Origin: Turbatrix aceti
Lineage: Eukaryota > Nematoda > Chromadorea > Rhabditida > Panagrolaimidae
Length of the DNA: 64,000 bases
Reading direction: 5' to 3'
NCBI GenBank assembly: GCA_963969345.1
Contig: OZ017767.1
Location: 6,290,739 to 6,354,738 of the forward strand
Positions 36,044 to 45,700 of this stretch are shown piece by piece; the stretch's first letter is position 1; every line of letters starts with the position of its first letter. A program made the translations under genes and the position numbers. The notes under the pieces are model-generated. The model made no database searches. It had not been told where the DNA came from and was given only the letters and a program-made list of their open reading frames with translations.

Positions 36044-36360
36044 TTTTTTTCGTGTTGGGACTCAATTTGAGAAGGAGGAGGCAGTTTATAAACTTGATTA
36101 TGCATTGCAAATGGGTGTAAGGCACTGTTAGGAAATTTACGTGGTGAAAAAAAAAGTGAGAGATCGGGATGAATCCGTATCAGAGGACGCTGCTATGCTC
36201 CGAGGTGAGGTTGCTTCTGCGATTCGTGAGCTGGGTATCTGCGTTTGACATCACTGAGGTTCCTGCAACGAAAAATGTGTTTTAGAGAGAAATATTTAAA
36301 AAAAAAAAGACTGGGATCCAGAAAATGATAGGTCCTGCCAATCACGAGAAAAGTTAAACA
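36044..36360. other. Convergent spacer PTP/innexin
   Basis: About 320 bp. On the minus strand an acceptor-like TTGCAG near 36263 precedes an open stretch with NLSDVKRRYPAHESQKQ; it could be a short terminal innexin exon used with a donor after SPKQ (near 36420), but the phase with that donor does not fit well. Otherwise nothing was seen. Confidence 0.4.
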
Positions 36361-38841
36361 TTAGAAGTTAGAAAACGACCACAACACAACACGACCGATT
36401 AGCACAACAGCAAGGCACACCTGTTTTGGGCTAGTAGGCACGCGTCGTGAGATGAGCATGGGTGAGTGATTATGGACAGGAGTAGGAGGAGAAGTTGAGG
36501 TCTGGAGAGAAGTATCCGTACTTTTTGCAAACAACGCACGCATAAGGTCGGCTGGAGGCTCTGTCCCCGGTGGAACCAGGCGACGGAAATCCTCCTCGTC
36601 GAAGGACCGCCGACCAGCGGTGATCTTCCTGATCAACGCGCCCTTGCCGTCCTTCTCGGGATCACCGTCGCCGATTTTGCTGAGATCACTCAGGGATCTG
36701 GCGCGTCGGAGCTTCTCTATGCCCCTGTAAGACTTGTAGAGCGCGTAGACGAGGTCCGTGCTGAAGATGACGCCGGAATACGTGCTGAGCATGCGCAGGC
36801 TGAAGACGCCGTCTGCCTTGAGGTACGTTCGGACGAAGGTCACGACTTGCTTCATGTTTTCGCGGTCGTCGGCGTCGAAGGGTTCCTCGCTCATCTCGAG
36901 GTGCTTGGCTATGTACATGACGTTGTAGCACGGGCAACACGCCACGACAAGCCAGTACATAAAGCTGCCCATCGTGAACGCGAGCAGGAAAATGTACCAA
37001 AACCAGAGGAAGATGAAGATCTTCTCGTTGAAGATGTTGATGACCAGAACGCACTGGATCGTGTAGTCCTGCACGTTGCCCATCACCCGGACTTCGAAGT
37101 CGCAAAGCGAGATTCGTGGGAACACGCCCTGAAATAGGAGATAGTGCAAAAATACTCTTGACACGATTTTTTTAAACAAAAAAGTCTGAAAATACTCTTG
37201 GCACGAATTTTTTAGGCTAGAGAGTCCCGAAAATTCTCTCGAAACGATTTTTTTTGGCAAAAGTCCCAAAAATACTCTTGACACGATTTTTTTCGACGAC
37301 AACGTCCCTAAATACTCTTGGCACAAATTTTTTAGGCCAGAGAGTCCGAAAATACTCTCGAAACGATTTTTTAGGCGACAGCGTCCAAAAATACTCTCGA
37401 CACGAATTTTTTTAGGCAAAATGAAAAAATGTAAACCCACCGACTGTTCCCAAGTTGTGCCGTTCATGAGATCCAAAATCGCGCCGAAACCGTAAAACTT
37501 GTGCTTTGACGTGCCCAGAAATCTAAAAAAGCACGAATTCATTTTTTTGAACAAAAAAAACACCTACGAGTTCATGAGATAAAGCTGACTCGCGACGTTG
37601 GCCATGTAGAGAAACTTCGTAATCAGATACATGAGCACGACGTAGTACGCGCTGTACTGTAGATTGAACATCCGGAAAAACCTGTGAGGACGGATTTTTC
37701 TGATTTGCAGTCGTCGGTGGAATCGAAGAGCGCCTTGAAGGTGAACGCAGAGCGATCTGATGTTTGCGGCCTTGATATCTGGTTTGATATTGTTGGAATC
37801 AGAAGCCAGCTTGATGATCTGCTGAATCCGGATGCCAGAGTAGTCGGAAAAGTGCTTCCAGAGGAGACTGGGCAGCCGGAAGCAGGCTGCAGAGATGAGG
37901 AGGAAGAATGGCACCCACTGGTAGTAGCTGATGCGGCGCTCACGTCGCTCCTCCTGTTCGACGTCAGCGACCGTCTGTTTCATGGGTATGTAGTATGTAT
38001 CCGCCGCAAAACAGTACTGTTCTGCATACTGAAAAAAACAACAAAAAAATATCAATTTATCCCTAAATTCTGAGTTTTCATCATTTTCGCCCGGACCTGC
38101 TCGGCACCGTTGAACGGCACGTAGGGCAGTATGCACTCAATTGCCTTGCCCGAAAAGTGTTTGTAACTCTGAATGAGAGCCAGGGCCACCAAAAGGTTGG
38201 ACGAGAACAGCGATCCGGCATCTCCCATGTCAACGTAATCCGAAGGACCATAGAGGAAGCGGATCTTGGAAACTACGTCGAGCAAAACCATTGTCGTAGA
38301 GGAACCCGGGAACCTCCCGCAAAAAATTCAAACGAATCTCATGTAGAAAAAAGCCCCGAGCATAGAAAAACAGAAAACTACTATGTGAGTCATTGGGAAG
38401 ACGAAAAAGGGCAGCTACACGATGAGGGGTCAATAAATTCGTTGTGAGAAAACAAACCTGCTCCCAGGATGAAGAAAAAATATCTGGAGTTAGGCATTCC
38501 AGAGGGCGGCCACCGAATTGCTGAAAAATAACAAAAATAATGAAAAAAACGAACTACAGTAATCGAGTACGAACCTTGAACGAAACTAGCACTGCGAGAC
38601 CGATCAGTAAGTTTGCAGTGAAGTAACTGTGCATACGATCCACAAAGTTACGATCTTCATTTGTGGACACATAATGTAGCCTAAAAATTATCCATAACGC
38701 TTTTTTTATTGTGTCGGGGTTCTTTTTATGAATTTTAAGCAGAAAACGTCGTTTTTTGGGCCAAAACGGGCGAAACATGAAAAATTGTTGGATATTAGAA
38801 GAAAAAAAAACATACATAGAGAGGGCAGTTGTCAGCGCCAT
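36361..38841 (-). CDS. Innexin with two alternative N-terminal exon sets, 501 aa either way
   Basis: Innexins are four-pass proteins that form invertebrate gap junctions. Shared exons on the minus strand are 38028-37568, 37522-37441 and 37128-36361. They carry YYQWVPFFLL (the innexin signature, TM2), HLQGALRFHRR, TM3, then CDFEVRVMGNVQDYTIQC with the two Cys of the second extracellular loop, TM4, and an Arg/Ser-rich cytoplasmic tail. Two different upstream exon sets end in phase 0 and could splice to the same acceptor at 38028: set A (38841-38816, 38680-38575, 38520-38458) and set B (38291-38097). Both encode exactly 65 residues covering the N-terminus, TM1 and the start of loop 1. Set A keeps the consensus (FVDR, GRPLEC, SSWEQ); set B is intronless and less conserved. 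The second shared intron is filled by a minisatellite. The C-terminal end after SPKQ is less certain. Confidence 0.87.
37145..37415. repeat. Intronic minisatellite, about 41-bp unit
   Basis: Seven copies of a motif AAATACTCTTGACACGATTT with spacing near 41 bp. Three unit types (GACACGA, GGCACGA, GAAACGA) follow in the order 1-2-3, 1-2-3, then a hybrid, so there is a higher-order period of about 121 bp. It fills the innexin intron 37129-37440. Confidence 0.85.
38097..38291 (-). other. Innexin alternative 5' exon, set B
   Basis: One exon of 195 bp encodes 65 residues beginning MVLLDVVSKIRFLYGPSDYVD, a typical innexin N-terminus, with TM1 around LLVALALIQSYK and ending FNGAEQ. It ends in phase 0 at a GT donor 68 bp before the shared acceptor. 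The loop-1 Cys is kept, but the Trp and the Pro of set A are lost. Confidence 0.7.
38458..38841 (-). other. Innexin alternative 5' exons, set A
   Basis: Three exons, 38841-38816, 38680-38575 and 38520-38458 (26, 106 and 63 bp), encode 65 residues starting MALTTALSM, with TM1 around LLIGLAVLVSFK and ending SSSWEQ. Joined to the shared exon this gives WEQYAEQYC, the standard innexin loop-1 junction. Confidence 0.75.
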
Positions 38842-40312
38842 GATTACGATTCAATTAGTCAGTCAGCAGCAGAACGCAATTCTCGATGACAAATTGTGAC
38901 TCAAGCACTGGTTCTCACGCTCAACGAGCGATGCTACCGCTGATGTATTGGTCTCGAACTAGTAATAGTACAAGAACTGAGGGATGATTTGAACATCTGC
39001 AGGCAGCTATGTCATACCACCTGGGAAGGAGCTATGTCGTTACAAGTCGAGACCGTCGGCAATCCAATTCTGAAAGCTTCGTGGACGAATGAATAAACAA
39101 ACAAAAATAACATGGAAAAATAAATAATAACGGCACGCGAGAACCCACAGCAACGCAAAGTAATAACCAGGCAACAAAAAAAACATGCAAGTCGTGAGTG
39201 AGTCAGATTTTGAAAGTTGCATCAACGTCATTCGTGCCAAAACAGCGCGCTGGCAGCAATGTTAACGTACGTGAAACAATTGTGAAACGTGTGAGCGAAA
39301 GAAAGGAAACAACAAAGAAAATACGACGACGCGTAACATCTGGTTCAAGCCAAGACGCTACGTTGCGATGCGGCTGCAAGGCAGATGGGCTGGACTGGCT
39401 CTAAGGAGGACCGCTCGCGGCGTACTCCCTCGCAGATTATCGATTCCTTCGCCACTACTGCTGCTGCTGGCAACGCCGGGCGCGGTTTGGGAAGGGCAAA
39501 CGCGTTCCCCGCGGCCGGACCGGGCCGTGCGCGACTGAACTCGACCCGCGCAACTTTCACAATGGAATCATTCGAGTGTTTGGGATTTCATTTCGTTTTT
39601 ATGAGCGAGGGAGGACACACGGAATTTGTTCTCGCGGCAATTGATTGCGGTCGACCGACGGCTGCCTTTTGCGCGTGATCGTAAAAAAAAAGTTTCGATG
39701 AGGATCAGTCCTAATCTTTTCGTCGCCTTTTTTTTTATATAAAATGCTGGGAGAAAAATTTGTTGAATGGGCTTGAAATGCAGCATGACCTGAAAAAAAT
39801 TGACGAACAGCTAAAAACAGCTGCAGCTGCCAAACCCGAACTGGCGTCGATTTCTATTTTTTTTCAGCCTGATTCGTCTTATATCCATCCATCTTTCCAT
39901 CGAGTGAGTTTACCGGTCTTGGGACAACACCCCCAGCCATTAATCTCCTGCCATAAGCCAGCGCATGCTTGGTGGAGATCGGTGAAAAGCAAACACGTCG
40001 CTTGAGTGGCAGCCAAAGGGCTAATGGCGGGTGCTGGGCTTGTTTACCGATACGCTGTCACCCTCACTTACTCACCCCAAAGCAAGCGTTGTTGTGGCCC
40101 AAAACTTGCTTTGGCCCGGAACCCACCAACACCAAGTGGTAAAATGTGTTGCCTGTCGTAGAACTTGGTAAAAAATAAATTTTCCCCTGAAAAAGCCCAA
40201 AAACTACATAAATAGCTGTTATTGAAAAAAAGTGAAAAGTGGGTGGCATTTGGACCCGCTGGAGCGACGGTTTTTGTCGAATCATGTCCAGCAGTTTGTG
40301 TCTTCGCAGAAG
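38842..40312. other. Intergenic, innexin (-) to LDLa gene (+)
   Basis: About 1.5 kb between divergent genes, so it should hold both promoters. GC-rich near 39340-39560, A/T-rich after 39680. ORFs here have no domain. No RNA gene or repeat was recognised. Confidence 0.45.
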
Positions 40313-41159
40313 ATGTTGTACAGTCCGTTGGTGGCCCTGGCTTGGCTGATATCTGCAAGAGCGATGCCGGTCACGAACGACCCGTACCAGGCACTGGACT
40401 CCCGCGAGATCGCCCGTTTTTCCGAACTCACGAGCGGCATGTTCATCGATCCAATCATTGCCGACGAGGTTCGTAAACTTTTACGATCGCTGAAAGGGCA
40501 GGCTGCGTCTTTTTTTATGTCCTAGAACAGAAAAAGTGCTTTTCCCAGTGATAAAGCTGACCAGATGCCCGAAAATTTCATTTTAGACAGAAAACAAGTG
40601 TTTTTCCCAAAAAATGACAATATCGGGGATAATAAACGTTAGGACGCTTTGCAGTACAATATGGGCAACATAACCGGAGATTTACGTGTTCTGCAAGTTT
40701 ACGGCGACTCAGTGAAGCACATATACGCCAGCGAGCAACTCACGCAACGAAGACTTCCGTTGAGGAAGAAACGAATACGGTATCGCGTCAAGAGTCGTAA
40801 TCATCTTCCGCCGCGATGTACTTTTTGAGAATTCAAAAAGCAGGTCCCATAACGAAATCTTTGTAGCTTGCAGCGATTCGGGCCGAGAGACAGCCCGGAT
40901 CTTCTGCCCCAAATCTTACGGTCTCCAATGGTGGGACTGCATCACTCCCGACGAAATCTGCGACGGCGTCCCGCACTGCGGCCTCGGCGACGACGAAGAC
41001 CCCACCCTGTGCATGTACTTTCACGCGGCCATCGCTCGGGTCAACAAACTTTTCACACTCAAGTTCCTGAGGGATCAGCAGGGCTCTGACGATGCCGATG
41101 ACCCGAACAAGATGCAGATGCATGTCAAAGCGCAGAACTACAATCCCGTCGATGAATAA
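40313..41159 (+). CDS. Small secreted protein with one LDL-receptor class A domain, 207 aa
   Basis: Exons: 40313-40468, 40643-40817 and 40867-41159, in frame. The ATG at 40313 opens a signal peptide (MLYSPLVALAWLISARA). The middle exon has an N-glycosylation site (NIT) and a very basic segment (RRLPLRKKRIRYRVK) that could be a convertase site. The third exon holds an LDLa module: C-S-D near its start, then IFCP, DCITPDEICDG, HCGLGDDE and the last Cys, six Cys in all with the calcium-cage acidic residues. The 49-bp second intron was chosen because its acceptor (TTGTAG at 40866) supplies the first Cys of the domain; the other acceptor (GCAG at 40873) would remove it. The stop codon lies inside an AATAAA. 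An extracellular binding role is inferred; the ligand is unknown. Confidence 0.75.
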
Positions 41160-41611
41160 ATGAAAAAAGAACAATGCGGAGTGTTCAAATGGACAAAAGA
41201 CCGCCGATTTTTATGGTTAATGGTTTTTCGGTGTTCCTAAGAAGAAAAAGAAATAGATACTTATCAAGTGCAATAAATTGGTGTAAGCGATCCTTTTACG
41301 GAGCGGGAAAGGAAATGATAAGGCCGCATGCTGCGTGATGTAGTCCCGGTCGGAAAGAATGTGTTTGGTTGTATTATAGTTAGCTAGTTGATCAATGCTC
41401 GCTCATAACTTTTGAACAATGATTGCTTTTTGTTTATTTATGCTGGACTTTTCCGCCGGGTAAGAAGTTGGACAATTGTTGTAAAAGTGCGTCCGCGAGT
41501 TTATCTTTATCTTGTCTGGCATAGTGTGTCAAAGATTGCGAGTTTGTTGATCGAAACGTGAACAAATAAATAATTACCGATCAACTTGTTTGATAATCAG
41601 TGATCAGAGCC
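41160..41611. other. Spacer before MMAB
   Basis: About 450 bp between two plus-strand genes. A/T-rich, probably the promoter of the adenosyltransferase gene; an acceptor-like ATAATCAG lies about 10 bp before its ATG. Nothing else was seen. Confidence 0.4.
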
Positions 41612-42618
41612 ATGCTTAGACTCGTGACTTGCCGTGCTTTGCATTTTTCGGTCGCAAGAATGGGCTTCAAACCAGGCCGCGGAACCGGCGACAAAGGCAA
41701 ATCGAGTCTCTTCAACAACGAGCGTCGGTGGAAGGACGATGTCGTGTTTCAGGCGCTCGGCTCGACCGATGAGCTTTCATCTTGGCTCGGGTAAGTTGAT
41801 TTTTGGATTGATTTTTATCGTTCTTGATGTCTATTTTTGATAAATTCAGTCTGTGCCGGGAACAAGCGCTCGTAGACAAGCTGCAAGACGTCGCAGACGT
41901 CCTCACCACCCTGCAGTGCATCATCCAGGACCTCGGATCGCACATCGCCACTCCGCCCAATTCCAGTGAAAAGAAATTGCGTGCGTTGGATTTTTTTCAA
42001 CCAAAATAGGCTAATTGAAATAAATACATTTTCAGAGCGTACGACATTCGACGAGAGCTTTGTCAAATTTGTTCACTCCGAGATCGACGTCTACGGCGAT
42101 CAGGTGCCTCCACTCAAACAGTTCATCCTTGCGGTAAGCTTTTTGTCGATTTTTGAGCATATATGGTCATGTCCTTTTTTTTTTCAGGGAGGAGGAGAAC
42201 TCGGAGCCCGTCTGCAGTACGGTCGGACTCTGGCTCGTCGCACGGAGCGTCAGCTCATCGATCTCATGCGGGATGCCGTCATCGATGACAACGCTGTCAA
42301 GTTTGTCAACCGGTGAGTGCAGTGGACTCTTTCGAACAAAATGTACCTGTTTTGGGTAATATTCACTATTTTTATCAATTTTTAGTATTTCCTGTTCAAA
42401 ATTCATAAATTCTAAAAATTTCCTGCGTTTTGGTGTCTTTTATGCATTTTCCATTTTTTAGGCTAAGCGATCTGCTCTTCGTCATGGGCCGATACGCGAC
42501 TTTGAAAACCGGCGGCGTCGAAGCCAAGTACACAACTCCCACGACCCTTGTTCGCACGCTCGAAACCATTCAAATCGATCGAAAGAAGCTGGCTTCTGAT
42601 AAGGAAGATGCCAAGTAA
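41612..42618 (+). CDS. mmab: Cob(I)alamin adenosyltransferase (PduO type), mitochondrial, 229 aa
   Basis: The enzyme transfers adenosyl from ATP to cob(I)alamin, making the cofactor of methylmalonyl-CoA mutase in mitochondria. Exons: 41612-41790, 41850-41980, 42036-42133, 42188-42312 and 42462-42618, all in frame. The N-terminus ([19 protein letters not shown]) is basic and lacks acids, as expected for a mitochondrial targeting peptide. The ATP-binding segment [20 protein letters not shown] and the following [13 protein letters not shown] are intact, as are the [17 protein letters not shown] helix and the [14 protein letters not shown] end. The length matches human MMAB (about 250). A GTG in frame 12 bases upstream is not taken as the start. 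The gene converges on peroxidasin with only about 100 bp between stop codons. Confidence 0.93.
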
Positions 42619-42722
42619 CGATCCGTATTTAGTACGTCGACTGCCATAGATGCGCCTGTATAAATATCAATCAAAAAAGGGTTTATTTTTATTCTTTATT
42701 TTTTTTTGCAATTTTACACTGG

Positions 42723-45700
42723 TTAGTGCAGGCGCTGACAGATCTCGTCAACCGAACACCACGTCTTTCCGGCTAGGCACTTGCACTTCTGGCACGATCC
42801 CTGACTCCAGATCTGGCCGTGGCTGTGGACGATGCCGTCATCGGTAACGCAGCCCGGGGCCTTGTGGGGCGTTTTGTAGGGGGCTGATTGGTCGACAAAG
42901 TGTGAGCGTCGTCTGCGACTCGCGCTTGATCCACCAGCCGACGAAGCCGAACAAGTCTCGTCGCAGCACGACATCCACATCTTGAGCGCGACTTCGGGGA
43001 TTTTCTGACACGATTTGTAGCCTTTCTTGTCGGGACCAGGGTGCAGGAAGACGTCGGGCTAAAAGTTACGGTAGTTTCACTGTTACTCGTTAACCGGGTT
43101 GGGCGAACGTTCGTGTTTGTTCGCTAACTGATTTTTCTTAAAATTATTTGTTCGTGCTCGTTTGCGAACAATATCGGTCAAAAATGTTCGCGTTTCTTCG
43201 ATTTTTCGTTCAAAATGTCAAAAAAAAAATAGTTTTTTTTTGTTCGAACAAAAAACGTCTGTTCGCACATCTCAGCTCGTTAACTCACCTGGACCCTGTC
43301 AATTTCATCTCCATTGTCGCAGAGCACTCTCGCGAGAGTGCCCTTCCTGATCTGCTGGAGTTGAAGGTCGGTAAAGACGCCCGGCCTTTCGTACCAGAAT
43401 CTGTCCCCATCACGAAGTCTCTTGAACTGCTCGCCGATGATGCACGAAAAAGTCGGTCCGACAAGGGCATCCGGAAGGCGGCGCTCGAGGACTCCGCCCA
43501 CCCAGAGATCCATATTTCCGGGGTGACCATAGATTTGCTGGAGTTTAGCGAGGATAGACGCGTCGTGGAGGTCGAGGCGAAGATCGGCCCAGGTCTCCGG
43601 CACGGAGAGGTTGCAGAATCGACGGTACTCAAGATAGCCGGGAATTCCGTGATCCCGACCGCGCTGGATGTTCATGACAGCGAGATCGAGCGCGACTTCG
43701 TGGCCTCTGCTGAAGAGTTTCTCGGTTAATTCCTTGTTCAGCAGCTGGGAAGACATGGGTCGTTTGAGAGGGGTCGCGAAGAGCCCCCGAAGAAGAGGAT
43801 CAATTCCGCCTTCCGAAAGCATCCGCTCCGGAGCAAAAAATGCATCCCCCAGAGAAATGGGTCCCACAGCGATAGATTCAAAATCCTTGCCCAAACGAGC
43901 GAGTTTAGGATTGATTACGGTGTGCCCAAATCGGAAAGCAGCGGTCGCGAATTCGTTGGATATGCTGGGTTCGACTTCGGAATTGTATCCGCCGTAGGAA
44001 CCGATCCAGCGGGCAAAGCCCTCTGTGCCGAGGACGAGTGGCAGCCAGTGCTTGTACGTGATGTGTTGCATTAGCGCGCCAACCAACTTTCGCGCTTCTT
44101 GGTAGATACGTTCGCCGTCCCAGTCGGGGTTCATCTCGAGGAAGCGACTCGCAATTCGGTTATGCTCCCGCATCCAGAGCGTGTGCATCGCGGTGAGACC
44201 CAGCTGCTCGTTTGCCCGGAAATCACCACCTAAAAAGCATCGAATGGGGTTGTCGACGGATCGATTACGGCGACAGTCCATGGCAGAGTCCTTTTCGAAT
44301 GGCATGTACGGTTTTTGGCTGGTGGAAACGATATCGAAGCGCAGAAGGCCGTGGTCGCTGAAGAGGTCTCTCAAGTCGAGTGCGTCGACCTCGGTCGAGC
44401 CGTAGACGTTGGACGCGTCGATGTAGCTTGTGATCTAAAAAAAGGGGAAAATAAAACGAAATTAGGGTTGGGTAAACAAACGTTCGCGTTCGTTTACAAA
44501 AAAGTTTGATTTTTCCCGTTCGTGTTCGTTCGCAATTAGATTTTTCTTAAATTTATTTGTTCGTGTTCGACAATGTCAAATTTTCACGTAGGAGAACTGT
44601 TTCCCAAAACGAAAAAAAAACGTAAACTACCCAATTTTTTCGTATTTTACTCTAGGAAACAAAATTTCGCACAATTGACAAAGAAAACTGTTCGTTCGCG
44701 AACACAATCAAAAATATACGCGTTTGTTTGATTTTTTGAAGAAAATTTAAAAATTGTTCGTGTTCGTTCGCAAACAAAAAAAACGTTTGTAGGATCCCGG
44801 GGGTTTGAAAAAACATACAATGTTGACCTGCTCACGGTACGTGACTTGGTGGAAAATGGGTGCCGTCTCGCCAGACCCACAAATAGCGGCCGATCGCTCA
44901 AACTCGATGCACGGATATTTTCCTTTCTCCCTGAAACCCCAAATCTCATCAAAAAAACTTTCCCAACGCCCTGGCTTACAAATGAATCCTCTTGGGATCA
45001 TCGCGCGGCAACGGGATATTGAAGCACGGATCCACATTCTCGCAAGTCTTGTTGCAAATAGCCCCGGTCGCGTACGTCTGCCTTGATAGAGCTGTCGCGG
45101 TGAAGTCCATATCATGATCAATAAACTGACCCCACTGCATGAGCATCGAGCTGAACCGGTCGTGGGGCGTGATGTCGTGCGTGCCAATGAGCTGGAGCGA
45201 CACAACTCGGGGGTTCGGCTTGCGGAAGCCGTAGTAGAGCTTGTCTGGATTCCATCCAACAGGCGTGTTGAATCCGTTCTCGTAGACAGGTGGCAGGAGA
45301 CGCCGGAAGGCAATCTGCGATACGCCCCACATAGGATGCTCAAAATTATTGCATTGTCCATCGTAGGAGCGATATTTTGAGTGGTAGCACATGTTGCTGC
45401 ACGCGTCTTTGAACTGACCGTTCATGCATCCGGAGAGCTCCATGATTGTCTGGACGTGTGAAACTGCGAGGACGGATTCGAAGGAGAGGTTCGAAGGCAG
45501 CCGGGAAGGATCCATGCGCAGGCCTTGCTGGACGTGCTTCTGGACGAGACGGAGGGATTCTTCGTAGACTTCACGGGCCCGAGTGAGCTCAACTGGCTTC
45601 CGGGAGACGAATTTGAAATGTCTCAGCAAATCGTGGGGCGAGGTGATCCCTGTTTTCAGGTCCGCCTGAGTTTTCTGAATCGCCTGTTCAACATTCGAAC

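Noticed and set aside
37145..37415. Regularly spaced repeats as a CRISPR array
   Set aside because: Units are contiguous, imperfect and form a 3-unit super-repeat inside a eukaryotic intron; there are no unique spacers.
36361..37563. 400-codon uninterrupted ORF through the innexin intron
   Set aside because: Clear donor and acceptor sites flank a minisatellite; removing it restores the conserved innexin loop (WEQS joined to GVFPRISLC).
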